NCBI RefSeq assembly: GCF_020515525.1
Contig: NZ_JAIYEP010000049.1
Location: 1 to 33,960, forward strand
DNA from: Rhodococcus yananensis
GTDB taxonomy: Bacteria; Actinomycetota; Actinomycetes; Mycobacteriales; Mycobacteriaceae
Length of the DNA stretch: 33,960 bases
Direction of reading: 5' to 3'
Position numbers and translations under genes: made by a program. Of the stretch, positions 8,596 to 15,353 are shown one piece after another. The notes beneath the pieces were generated by a model. That model made no database searches and was not told where the DNA came from. It was given only the letters and a program-made list of their open reading frames with translations. The first letter of the stretch is position 1. The number at the start of each line of letters is the position of its first letter.

Positions 8596-9375
8596 ATGAC
8601 CACCACCCCGCAGTCGGCCGCGGAGAAATCCTGTGAGCTGCCCCGCGTCTCCGGTGAACGATTCGCCGGCTACGCGGTGATCGGCGCCCCGTTCGCCAGC
8701 GGCCACTACCTCGCGCTGCGCAGATTCCCCGTCAACTCCATCGGCGACGGCTACACGTCCGTATGGCATCGGGACCCGGCCGGGGCGTGGACCGTGTACA
8801 GCGACGTCCCGCCCGAACTGAACTGCCCTCGGTTCCTGGGCCACGCGCTGACCCGGACCGAGCAGACCGACGTCCGCGCCGAGTGGACCGGTCCGAACGA
8901 CCTGCACGTCACGGCCGGCAGTGAGCTCGAATGGGATCTCCGGATGGCCACGTCGCCGGCGACCACCGCCATGAACGTGGCGGGCAAGCTCATGCCCGCC
9001 GTGCTTCGGCACAGTCCCGCGGTGCTGGCGGGGATGGGACGGGTCGCGGGTCCGGTGCTCGGCGTCGGCCGGGTTCGGCTCGGCGGACACGTGCCGAACG
9101 GTCAGTGGTTCCGGGCCGACCCGCGGCAGTTGTGGACGGTGCGCACCGTGCACGCGGTCGTCGCCGGATCCGATCTCGGGCCGGACGGCCCGCTGACCGA
9201 GCAGGCCGCATTCGGCGACTTCTGGTTGCCGCAACGTGCCTTGTTCGCGACGGTGCAGGCGTGGTTCGAGCCGTTCGATGCCGGACGTCATTTCGCGGCG
9301 CGCCCGCGAACGGAGTTCTCGGCCGGTGACGAACACCGGCCCTTCTCGACCGGCCTACCGAAAGACACGTTGTGA
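8596..9375 (+). CDS. Conserved-looking hypothetical protein
   Basis: This is a 259-residue soluble protein of unknown function; I do not recognise its family. The coding pattern is strong throughout. The ATG at 8596 is preceded by GGGAGG with a 5-nt gap, so the start is well supported. The sequence is rich in aromatic residues and beta-type stretches (SGHYLALRRFPVN, SVWHRDPAGAWTVYSD, WFRADPRQLWTVRT), with a middle Met/Ala-rich helical part (about 115-160). There is no signal peptide and no obvious catalytic motif. It might be a lipocalin- or carotenoid-binding-like beta protein, but that is only an impression. It is divergent from the HD-GYP/LuxR regulator with a 110-bp gap, making it a natural candidate target of that regulator. 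Confidence 0.7.
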   Translation: MTTTPQSAAEKSCELPRVSGERFAGYAVIGAPFASGHYLALRRFPVNSIGDGYTSVWHRDPAGAWTVYSDVPPELNCPRFLGHALTRTEQTDVRAEWTGPNDLHVTAGSELEWDLRMATSPATTAMNVAGKLMPAVLRHSPAVLAGMGRVAGPVLGVGRVRLGGHVPNGQWFRADPRQLWTVRTVHAVVAGSDLGPDGPLTEQAAFGDFWLPQRALFATVQAWFEPFDAGRHFAARPRTEFSAGDEHRPFSTGLPKDTL

Positions 9376-9426
9376 CGTACCCGAGGGGCCTCCCGAGCTC
9401 CGCGGCGTCAGGATCGCTGCCGGGGT

Positions 9427-10209
9427 TCAGCGCGCGCGATCGAGCAGATCGAGCACCGCCCGCAGCTCCCCGGCATCCACCTGACCCGGCGCCGAGGCGG
9501 CGCCCACCATCCCGAACGTCGCCGCCGACCCGAACACCTGACCGGCGATCCGCGAGATCACCCCGAGCCCGCCCATCGACATCGTGATGATCGGCCGGTC
9601 GGCGTGCTCCTCGTGCATGACGCGGGTCGCGTCGAGCAACGTCAGCACATCCTTCGTCGACTGCGGCATCACCGCGATCTTGCAGATGTCGGCGCCCAGT
9701 TCCTGCATGGCCCGCAGGCGCGCCACGATCTCGTCGCGCGGCGGGGTCGCGTCGAAATCGTGGTTCGACGCGATCACGGCGACATCGTGCCGGTGGGCGG
9801 TCGCGATGATCTCCCGCACCGCGTCGGGTGCGCGGAGGAACTCGACGTCGACGAGCCCGATCGCCCCCGACCGCACCAGTGCGCAGTTCAGGTCGCTGTA
9901 GGTGGTGCCGTCGACGTCGAGTTCACCGCCCTCGTGCGCGGTGCGGACGGTGGCGAGCAGCGGGGTGTCGCCGAGCTGCTCGGCGAGCAGCCGCGCCTGC
10001 GCGACGGCGGCGTCGACACCGGTGGGTCCGGTGAGGTCCTCGAAGAAGTCGACGCGCCATTCGACGATGTCGATGCGACGACCGGCCAGCGCGTCCACCT
10101 GCTCACGCAGGGTGTCGGGGGTGCGTCCGGTCAAGGGGACGATCACCGTCGGTGTGCCGTCCCCGACCGTCACGTCCCCGACCCGGACCGGTGTGATCGA
10201 TGCGCTCAA
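9427..10209 (-). CDS. aroD: Type I 3-dehydroquinate dehydratase
   Basis: This 260-residue enzyme dehydrates 3-dehydroquinate to 3-dehydroshikimate in the shikimate pathway, or in quinate catabolism. The type I signature is complete: EWRVD (Glu50, Arg52), the general base in ASNHDF (His150) and the Schiff-base lysine in ICKIAVMP (Lys177). Length matches the family. The TTG at 10209 was chosen because GGGAG lies 6 nt upstream and the protein then begins where type I enzymes normally begin. An in-frame ATG at 10377 overlaps the stop of the preceding small gene, but it would add about 56 residues of low-complexity sequence. Many actinobacteria use the unrelated type II enzyme (AroQ) for biosynthesis, so this type I copy may be catabolic; that is inference. 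An upstream hairpin may regulate it. Confidence 0.9.
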   Translation of the reverse strand: MSASITPVRVGDVTVGDGTPTVIVPLTGRTPDTLREQVDALAGRRIDIVEWRVDFFEDLTGPTGVDAAVAQARLLAEQLGDTPLLATVRTAHEGGELDVDGTTYSDLNCALVRSGAIGLVDVEFLRAPDAVREIIATAHRHDVAVIASNHDFDATPPRDEIVARLRAMQELGADICKIAVMPQSTKDVLTLLDATRVMHEEHADRPIITMSMGGLGVISRIAGQVFGSAATFGMVGAASAPGQVDAGELRAVLDLLDRAR

Positions 10210-10228
10210 TGCGAACTCCCGTGGTCGG

Positions 10229-10259
10229 TGCTGTGGTCGACGGTCATTCGACCACAGCA
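10229..10259. promoter_or_regulatory. Perfect 12-bp inverted repeat upstream of aroD
   Basis: TGCTGTGGTCGA (10229-10240) and TCGACCACAGCA (10248-10259) are perfect inverted copies with a 7-nt spacer, ending 20 nt before the aroD TTG. On the minus strand the spacer contains ATG, which opens a 13-codon leader (MTVDHSTDHGSSH) whose TGA overlaps the aroD TTG. It could be an operator, an mRNA hairpin controlling translation, or both. The perfect symmetry is seen directly; function is inferred. The rest of 10210-10373 shows no convincing gene. Confidence 0.5.
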
Positions 10260-10373
10260 GTGCTGTTCGGTCGCGGTGCGGTGGGTCACCGCGGTCGGGC
10301 GGCGTCGCCGAAGCGACGTCGCGCGGTGCGTACGCGTCGACGATGCCCTCCCGGAGCGGTTCGGACAGTTGTT

Positions 10374-10727
10374 TCATGACGGCGGGGTCCCGCGTCGCGG
10401 TGGACTGTCGAACCACGACCGTGTCGCCGGCTTCACCCACATGATCTTCTCGTCCCGGTGCCCGCGGCGAGCCGCGGGATGATCGGGATGCGCCCGCGCC
10501 CACGCATCCTTCTCGTCCAGCAGCGAAGCCACCAGAGTCCACGTCTCCATCGTCCGCGGCGGGTGCGCGTCGGCCGCCCGCGCCAGGCGGCGCCGCACCT
10601 CGTCGCTCATCGCCAGCAACTCCGCGCCCGTCACACCGCGATCCCACACGAACCGTGCCAACGCCAACGCCTTGTCGCGGCGGTTCTTCTCGGCCCTGTC
10701 GGTGTGGGCGAAATCCGCATCGCTCAC
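10374..10727 (-). CDS. Small hypothetical protein
   Basis: This is a 117-residue charged protein that I do not recognise. Residues 10-90 look helical and well coded (AEKNRRDKALALARFVWDRG, TGAELLAMSDEVRRRLARAA, TWTLVASLLDEKDAWARAHP). The last 25 residues are rich in Arg, Pro and Gly. GTG at 10727 is preceded by GGAAAGGGG, a good ribosome site. The stop TGA overlaps an ATG (10377) in the aroD frame in the ATGA arrangement typical of coupled genes, although I place the aroD start further downstream. It is divergent from the SGNH hydrolase. No motif points to a function. Confidence 0.6.
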   Translation of the reverse strand: MSDADFAHTDRAEKNRRDKALALARFVWDRGVTGAELLAMSDEVRRRLARAADAHPPRTMETWTLVASLLDEKDAWARAHPDHPAARRGHRDEKIMWVKPATRSWFDSPPRRGTPPS

Positions 10728-10763
10728 CGCTGCACCCCTTTCCTCACGAACCATGATCCGTCG

Positions 10764-10792
10764 TTGACAAGACCGCCGCCCCGGCACACTCT
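10764..10792 (+). promoter_or_regulatory. Candidate promoter of the SGNH hydrolase
   Basis: A consensus -35 TTGACA (10764-10769) is followed 17 nt later by CACTCT (10787-10792), a weak -10. It lies in the short divergent gap 36 bp before the hydrolase ATG. The -35 match is perfect; the -10 is poor. Confidence 0.4.
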
Positions 10793-10827
10793 CGTGGTGA
10801 CACACATCGGTGGGGAAGGGGACCGGC

Positions 10828-12411
10828 ATGTCCGCGACGAGACCGCTACCCGAGGGGACGCCCCCCGACGTCGTCGCCCGCGCCACGCACCCACCGCGAG
10901 TACCCGAATTCGACCCCGCACTGGGCATCGACGTCCACATCGAGCGGCGCGCCACACCGAGACACCGACTCGTGGCGATCGGCGATTCGCTGCTCCAGGG
11001 ATTTCAGAGCGGAGCCGTCTTCCACACCGACCTGTCGGTACCGGCGATCGTCGCGTACGAACTGGGGGTGTTGCCCACTTTCCGGTATCCGCGGTTCGGT
11101 GGGCCCGGTGGGCTACCGCTCAACGTCGAAGTCCTGCTGCGCCGCCTCGAGGACCGATACGGGGCGCATCCACGACCGTGGCAGATCCCGGCGGCGCTGT
11201 TCACCGCCCGCGGCTTCATGGACGAGGTCGAGGACTACTGGGAGCGGGGGCCGGGTGCGGAACCACCGGTCGTCGGCGGCTACAACCACAACCTGTCGTG
11301 CTACGGCTGGGATCTGCGCGACGCGCTCGGGAAGACCGCCGCGATCTGCGCTGCCGCCCTCGAGACCCCCGTCGACAACCTCCTCGACCAGATCGTGCAG
11401 AACAACGGCGATCGGGCCGCGTTGCACGTGTATCCGCACTGGGCGCCGCCGCAGACCGCCATGACACTGTTCGACGCGGCCACCGCACTCGGCGACGACC
11501 GTGACGACGACGCGGACGCGGGGATCGAGACGCTCGTCGTGTTCCTCGGTTCCAACAACGCGTTGCGGTCCGTCACCGAACTGAAGGTCGAATGGAGCGG
11601 ACCGGACTTCCGTGATCCGGATGCCAAGAACGCGTACACCGTGTGGCGGCCCGAACACTTCGACGTCGAGTACGCCGAGGTGGTCGGCGCGGTGCGCGCC
11701 GTGTCCGCACGGCACGTCGTCCTGTGCACCGTCCCGCACGTCACCATCGCACCCATCGCGCGGGGCATCGGAGACAAGAGCGGCACCCGGTACTTCCCCT
11801 ACTACACGCGACCGTGGGTGGACGAACGCCGTTTCGACGCCGTCCGCGACGAGCACATCACCGGTGCCCAGGCCCGCGCGGTCGACATCGCCATCGACCA
11901 CTACAACGAGACGATCACCGCGGCGGTCGCCGATGCCCGCCGCGACGGCCTCGACTGGTACCTCCTCGACACCGCGGGACTCCTCGAACGGCTCGCGAGC
12001 CGCCGCTACATCCACGACGTCAACGCTCGGCCCGACTGGTGGGAGCCCTATCCGCTGCCACCCGAACTCGCTGCGCTGCAACCGGTACCCGACACGCGGT
12101 TCCTGACCGCTGACGGTGACGGCGGTCGTCGCACCGGTGGATTGTTCTCGCTCGACGGCGTTCATCCCACCACCGTCGGCTACGGGATCCTCGCTCGCGA
12201 ACTCGTCCGGATCATGGCCGCGGCGGGCGTCGAGTTCCGCGGCCCGAACGGCGCGGTGCGGGCGGATCCGTCGGTCGACTTCGAGCGACTGGTGCGTCTG
12301 GACACCCTCGTACGGACACCGCCGCAGAACATCGACTCGACGCTGTCCGTACTCGGATGGGCCGACGAGGCCCTCGATGTCTTCCGGAGGATCCTCCACT
12401 TCGGTGTGTGA
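10828..12411 (+). CDS. SGNH/GDSL-type hydrolase
   Basis: This is a 527-residue esterase-like protein of the SGNH superfamily. Block I is GDSLLQGF (about 53-60) with the nucleophile Ser; block III is FLGSNNALR with the conserved Asn; block V is SLDGVHPTTVGYG with the catalytic Asp and His. It is much longer than simple GDSL lipases (about 200-250 residues) because of a large insert between blocks I and III. No signal peptide or membrane helix is visible, so a cytosolic place is likely. GGGGAAGGGG ends 5 nt before the ATG at 10828 and fixes the start. The gene is divergent from the 117-residue hypothetical. Likely chemistry is ester hydrolysis; the substrate is unknown. Confidence 0.85.
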   Translation: MSATRPLPEGTPPDVVARATHPPRVPEFDPALGIDVHIERRATPRHRLVAIGDSLLQGFQSGAVFHTDLSVPAIVAYELGVLPTFRYPRFGGPGGLPLNVEVLLRRLEDRYGAHPRPWQIPAALFTARGFMDEVEDYWERGPGAEPPVVGGYNHNLSCYGWDLRDALGKTAAICAAALETPVDNLLDQIVQNNGDRAALHVYPHWAPPQTAMTLFDAATALGDDRDDDADAGIETLVVFLGSNNALRSVTELKVEWSGPDFRDPDAKNAYTVWRPEHFDVEYAEVVGAVRAVSARHVVLCTVPHVTIAPIARGIGDKSGTRYFPYYTRPWVDERRFDAVRDEHITGAQARAVDIAIDHYNETITAAVADARRDGLDWYLLDTAGLLERLASRRYIHDVNARPDWWEPYPLPPELAALQPVPDTRFLTADGDGGRRTGGLFSLDGVHPTTVGYGILARELVRIMAAAGVEFRGPNGAVRADPSVDFERLVRLDTLVRTPPQNIDSTLSVLGWADEALDVFRRILHFGV

Positions 12412-12473
12412 CGTTGGTGTGCGGTGTGACTTCTCGGCGAGTGGTGTCGGGCTCGTCGGTGTCGTCGGGCTCG

Positions 12474-12863
12474 TCAGGTGAGGGTGACGACGTGCGCGTG
12501 CGACACCACCGCATCCTGCAGTTTCTTGCGGGATATGGTGCGGGGTCCGCAGCCGCAGCCGGCAGGCAACTCGTCGTCCTCGAACTGGGTGGCCTCGACG
12601 GTGTCGACGAACTTGTCGTCGAGGGAGTCGCCACCGCGGTTGTTGGCGTTGCGGTCGCGGGAGCCGTGCCCGCCCGGGCCGGTGCCACACACCACGACAT
12701 GCCCTGCGGACGTGTCGTAGACCGCGGCGACCATGTGGCTCGCGGGGCATTTCACCTTCAACAGGGCGTGGTCGGTGCGCTGCTTCCCGAGATCCCGGAC
12801 GGCCTCGAGTGCTTGCCGTCGGCGTTCGGTGGGAGGTGTTTCGGCGATGTTCATGCTCTCCAT
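12474..12863 (-). CDS. Small Cys-rich hypothetical protein
   Basis: This is a roughly 129-residue protein without a recognised family. It has an N-terminal helical part (ERRRQALEAVRDLGKQRT) and a core with four Cys positions: VKCPASH, VVCGTGPGG and AGCGCGPRTI. The Cys pairs and nearby His suggest a zinc-ribbon or metal site, which is inference. The start may be ATG 12863 or ATG 12854; the second has GGAG four nt upstream. It is convergent with the SGNH hydrolase. The 60-bp gap to that gene contains the sequence TCGGGCTCGTC twice and no gene. Codon usage is typical of the window. Confidence 0.65.
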   Translation of the reverse strand: MESMNIAETPPTERRRQALEAVRDLGKQRTDHALLKVKCPASHMVAAVYDTSAGHVVVCGTGPGGHGSRDRNANNRGGDSLDDKFVDTVEATQFEDDELPAGCGCGPRTISRKKLQDAVVSHAHVVTLT

Positions 12864-12977
12864 TCCACCCTAGATGGACGTATTCCACGCGGGTTCCGTC
12901 GAACCGATCCCGGTGGATCTCGGACGGATCGCCTGGATCCTTCTATTCTGTTGATGCAGAACGTATTCCGGCGTTGA

Positions 12978-13382
12978 TCACCTCCTCTTCGGCTCGAGCA
13001 TCAGGGTGAGTCCGGCACCGAGCAACCACGAGTCCTTCGCGAGCGGAATTCCGTCCTGCGTGGGCCGCGGGGAACCGTTCTCGTGCATGCCGGGGGTACG
13101 CCAGTACATGGTCATCATCCCGCCACCGAACGCCGTGAGCGCGGCACCCGCGACGAACGACGGCACGAACGGGGCGAGGAGTGCGGCACCGATCCCGATC
13201 TCGGCGGCGCACAGCGCCTTGCCGAACGTTCCGGGATCCCACCGGCCGACGAAGGGAAAGGCGTTCGCGGCCATCCCCTGCAATTCCGCGGCGTTCTCGG
13301 CGGGCAGCGCCCGTTTGCCCAGGCCCGAGTTGAGGATGAACGCGCCCGTGGCGGCGCGGAGGGGGAGATGGCTGGGTCGCAC
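12978..13382 (-). CDS. DoxX-like small membrane protein
   Basis: This protein of about 134 residues has three or four hydrophobic segments (LRAATGAFILNSGLGK, IGIGAALLAPFVPSFVAGAA, SWLLGAGLTLMLE) and the overall pattern of the DoxX-like/DUF4267-type membrane proteins of actinobacteria. It should sit in the cytoplasmic membrane; its reaction is not known. The start GTG at 13382 is preferred because GAGG lies 6 nt upstream and the protein then starts at the family-like IVRPSHLPLR. An ATG at 13460 would add 26 basic residues that look unlike the family. It stands alone, with a hairpin upstream that ends the neighbouring transcript. The family call is moderately sure. Confidence 0.7.
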   Translation of the reverse strand: MRPSHLPLRAATGAFILNSGLGKRALPAENAAELQGMAANAFPFVGRWDPGTFGKALCAAEIGIGAALLAPFVPSFVAGAALTAFGGGMMTMYWRTPGMHENGSPRPTQDGIPLAKDSWLLGAGLTLMLEPKRR

Positions 13383-13496
13383 GATGCGCCTCGCTTCCGT
13401 CGACGTCGGTGCCCGTTCCAATCTACCGACTCGGAACCCGCCGCGGGTACGCAATTTCATGCGGCACCTTCATGCGTCACCGGACGTGCGTCACTG

Positions 13497-13533
13497 GACG
13501 ATTCGCCGAAACCAGGCGAATCGGCGAATCGTC
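13497..13533 (-). terminator. Strong hairpin, terminator of the secreted-protein gene
   Basis: GACGATTCGCCGA (13497-13509) and TCGGCGAATCGTC (13521-13533) form a perfect 13-bp stem with an 11-nt loop. It lies 60 nt past the stop of the minus-strand gene at 13593 and before the DoxX-like gene, as expected of an intrinsic terminator. Confidence 0.55.
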
Positions 13534-13542
13534 GGAACGGGC

Positions 13543-13575
13543 GATCGGTGCGTGATCGGTGCGTGATCTGTGCGG
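13543..13575. repeat. Three 11-bp direct repeats
   Basis: GATCGGTGCGT occurs at 13543-13553 and 13554-13564, followed by a diverged copy GATCTGTGCGG at 13565-13575. The short tandem array lies between a gene end and its terminator, and is non-coding. Confidence 0.6.
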
Positions 13576-13592
13576 GTGCGGTCGGTGCGGGT

Positions 13593-13994
13593 TCAGTCGA
13601 TCAGTGCATGCTCGGTGCCCTCGAGTTGCCACATGGCGGGGCCGGGCATGTCGATGAGGATCGACCCCACCGACACCATGTCGCCGTCACTGTCCTCGCA
13701 GTTGGCCTTCACCTCGTGCGGACCGGGCAGCACCCCGGCGAATTCGACGGTGTCGTACGTGACCACCCACATGTCCGCGTTGCCGACCTCGTCCACCACG
13801 GCGGTGCACGTGTACGGCCGGTCCCTGTCCGGGATCTGGTGATAGTTGAACCGGACCCTGACCTGATCGTGCTTCGTGTACACCGACCAGCTCAGCGTCG
13901 TGTCGATCGCCGACGCGCTCGGCGCGGTCCCGGCGAGCAGAGCAATCGGTGCTGCACATGCGACGAGCGCACGCAGGATCGTCCGGCCGTTCAT
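13593..13994 (-). CDS. Small secreted protein
   Basis: This 133-residue protein has a clear Sec signal peptide: a positive start (MNGRTILR), a hydrophobic core (ALVACAAPIALLAG) and an AxA cleavage site (APSASA) after about residue 29. The mature part is about 104 residues, rich in beta-type sequence, with two cysteines (YTCTAV and KANCED) that probably form a disulfide outside the membrane. The function is unknown; small secreted proteins of this kind are common in mycolate-containing actinobacteria. GAGGGAGG 6 nt before the ATG at 13994 is a strong ribosome site. It is monocistronic, with a hairpin downstream, and divergent from the GNAT gene across a 270-bp gap that contains repeat element A. 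Confidence 0.75.
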   Translation of the reverse strand: MNGRTILRALVACAAPIALLAGTAPSASAIDTTLSWSVYTKHDQVRVRFNYHQIPDRDRPYTCTAVVDEVGNADMWVVTYDTVEFAGVLPGPHEVKANCEDSDGDMVSVGSILIDMPGPAMWQLEGTEHALID

Positions 13995-14171
13995 AGCTGC
14001 CCTCCCTCTGTGCCCGACCCTCCTCCATGCTGGTCCGAGGAGGTGTCGACGCCGAGGTGATCACCGTTTCTGCCGTGATGCTGTGACCCTGGGGCAATGT
14101 CGTGTCCAGGTCGTGACCCGGTAGGTCACCCTCCCGTGACCCCGCCCCCGTTCCGCTCACCCCGAGTGAAC

Positions 14172-14215
14172 GGTACACCCGGTCGATCCAGCGAGATGGC
14201 CGGTACATTCGCTCA
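14172..14215. repeat. 44-bp repeat element, copy A
   Basis: This 44-bp stretch starts GGTACACCCGGTCGAT and ends GGTACATTCGCTCA. It aligns without gaps to 14888-14931 at 31 of 44 positions, with the ends best conserved. It lies upstream of the GNAT gene in the 13995-14264 intergenic gap, in which I see no gene. Confidence 0.6.
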
Positions 14216-14264
14216 CGGAATGGGGGCGACGTGGCGCCTGTCGCTGAACCGAAGGGATGACGCA

Positions 14265-14774
14265 GTGCAGATCCGCTCCGCATCGGTGGAGGACGTCGAA
14301 GCGATCACCGGAATCTACAACGACGCGGTGGAGAACTCCACGGCGATCTGGAACGAGACGGTCGTCGACGTCGCGAACCGGCGGGCATGGCTCGCCGACC
14401 GTACCGGCGCCGGCTATCCGGTGCTCGTGGCCGTCGACGGCGACGACGTGCTCGGATACGCGACGTTCGGTGACTGGCGCCCGTTCGACGGGTATCGGCA
14501 CACCGTCGAGCACTCGGTGTACGTCCGCACCGACACCCACGGGAAGGGGCTCGGACGGGCCCTCATGACCGAACTGATCGAGCACGCCCGCCGACTCGGC
14601 AAGCACGTGATGGTCGCGGGAGTGGACGCGACCAACGTCGCCTCGATCCGGATGCACGAGAAGCTCGGATTCGAGCAGGTAGGCCACCTTCCGCAAGTGG
14701 GTGCGAAGTTCGGGCGTTGGCTCGACCTCGTGTTTCTGCAACTGGTCCTCGACGACCGCTCCGCTCCCCGCTGA
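14265..14774 (+). CDS. GNAT acetyltransferase, phosphinothricin/methionine sulfoximine acetyltransferase-like
   Basis: This 169-residue acetyltransferase resembles the Pat/Bar/MddA group. Visible features are the N-terminal IRSASVEDVEAITGIYNDAV, the W in FGDWRPFDGYRHTVEHSVYV and the acetyl-CoA loop THGKGLGRALM (about 96-106), followed by NVASIRMHEKLGFEQVG. The family N-acetylates glutamate analogues such as methionine sulfoximine and phosphinothricin, and often protects the cell from such toxic amino acids. The GTG at 14265 follows AAGGGA by 7 nt and gives the standard length. The last codons (DRSAPR) are part of the first unit of a 27-bp tandem repeat that runs on past the stop. Substrate within the family is not certain. 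Confidence 0.88.
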   Translation: MQIRSASVEDVEAITGIYNDAVENSTAIWNETVVDVANRRAWLADRTGAGYPVLVAVDGDDVLGYATFGDWRPFDGYRHTVEHSVYVRTDTHGKGLGRALMTELIEHARRLGKHVMVAGVDATNVASIRMHEKLGFEQVGHLPQVGAKFGRWLDLVFLQLVLDDRSAPR

Positions 14775-14886
14775 ATGCGGGTCGCTCCGCGCTCCCGTGA
14801 ATGTGGGGTCGCTCCGCGCTCTCGTGAATTCGGGGTCGCTCCGCTCCCCCGTGGATGTGGGTCGCTCCGCTCCCTCGTGAGCGAGT
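14753..14886. repeat. Five-unit 26-27-bp tandem repeat at the GNAT 3' end
   Basis: Units begin at 14753, 14780, 14807, 14834 and 14860, each built on GGGTCGCTCCGC followed by CTCCCGTGAATG-like sequence. The first unit is diverged and codes for the C-terminus of the GNAT protein; the others are intergenic. Repeat element B begins 2 bp after the array. There are no stops in some minus-strand frames, but no gene evidence. Confidence 0.8.
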
Positions 14887-14887
14887 G

Positions 14888-14931
14888 GTACATCCGATCG
14901 ATTCAATCGACCGGGCGATACATTCGCACAG
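14888..14931. repeat. 44-bp repeat element, copy B
   Basis: This second copy of the element at 14172-14215 starts GGTACATCCGATCGAT and ends GATACATTCGCACA. It has the same length and orientation. It contains its own small dyad TCGAT-TCA-ATCGA. It directly follows the tandem array and lies 40 bp before the ArsR promoter. Confidence 0.6.
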
Positions 14932-14970
14932 GTGAGGGTGGGTTTCACGCATCCGGGCGCGACCGGAGCC

Positions 14971-14999
14971 TTGACAATATGCAACCAGTTGGTTGTATG
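14971..14999 (+). promoter_or_regulatory. Promoter with ArsR-type operator in the spacer
   Basis: The -35 TTGACA (14971-14976) and -10 TGTATG (14994-14999) are 17 nt apart. The spacer and -10 hold the dyad CAACCA-GT-TGGTTG (14982-14995), which extends to 20 bp (14979-14998) with one mismatch. A dimeric repressor bound here would block RNA polymerase. The predicted transcript start lies 2-4 nt before the GTG of the ArsR gene, so that gene is probably leaderless and autorepressed. Confidence 0.75.
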
Positions 15000-15008
15000 T
15001 TTGAGCCT

Positions 15009-15350
15009 GTGAACGGAGATGGTGAGGACGAGGCGGACGCCCTGTTCCACGCGCTCGCCGACCGCACCCGGCGCGACATCCTGCGCAGGGTTCTTGCGGG
15101 AGAGCAGTCGGTCTCCGCGCTCGCGGCGAAGTACGAGATGAGCTTCGCCGCGGTTCAGAAGCACGTTGCCGTGCTGGAGAAGGCCGGTCTGCTGACCAAG
15201 CGTCGCAGCGGTCGGGAGCAGTTGGCCAGTGGCGACGTGGAGGCGGTGCGCTCGGTGGCGTCCATGCTTCTCGAACTCGAGCAGGTGTGGCGTGGACGCA
15301 TTGCGCGTATCGACGAACTCATCGCAACCGACTCCGCCGTGGAGGGCTGA
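15009..15350 (+). CDS. ArsR-family transcriptional regulator
   Basis: This is a 113-residue winged-helix regulator: the DNA-binding part LFHALADRTRRDILRRVL continues into SVSALAAKYEMSFAAVQKHV and the wing LLTKRRSGREQL. There is no metal-binding Cys motif, and it matches the non-metal ArsR group that is paired with SRPBCC proteins. The GTG at 15009 was chosen because the promoter's -10 ends at 14999, leaving essentially no leader; an ATG at 14979 would lie inside the promoter. The next gene starts 4 nt after the stop, so the two form an operon. The operator overlapping its own promoter points to autorepression. The inducer is unknown. Confidence 0.9.
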   Translation: MNGDGEDEADALFHALADRTRRDILRRVLAGEQSVSALAAKYEMSFAAVQKHVAVLEKAGLLTKRRSGREQLASGDVEAVRSVASMLLELEQVWRGRIARIDELIATDSAVEG

Positions 15351-15353
15351 GCA

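Noticed and set aside
9427-10647. 406-residue extension of AroD
   Set aside because: Type I dehydroquinases are about 250 residues; the added part is low complexity and overlaps the 117-residue gene. The TTG at 10209 has a good ribosome site.
14265-14774. Naming the GNAT gene pat or bar
   Set aside because: The subfamily is similar, but substrate residues cannot be verified by eye; no symbol assigned.
14753-14886. CRISPR array
   Set aside because: Units are contiguous 26-27-bp tandem repeats without unique spacers, and no cas genes are present.
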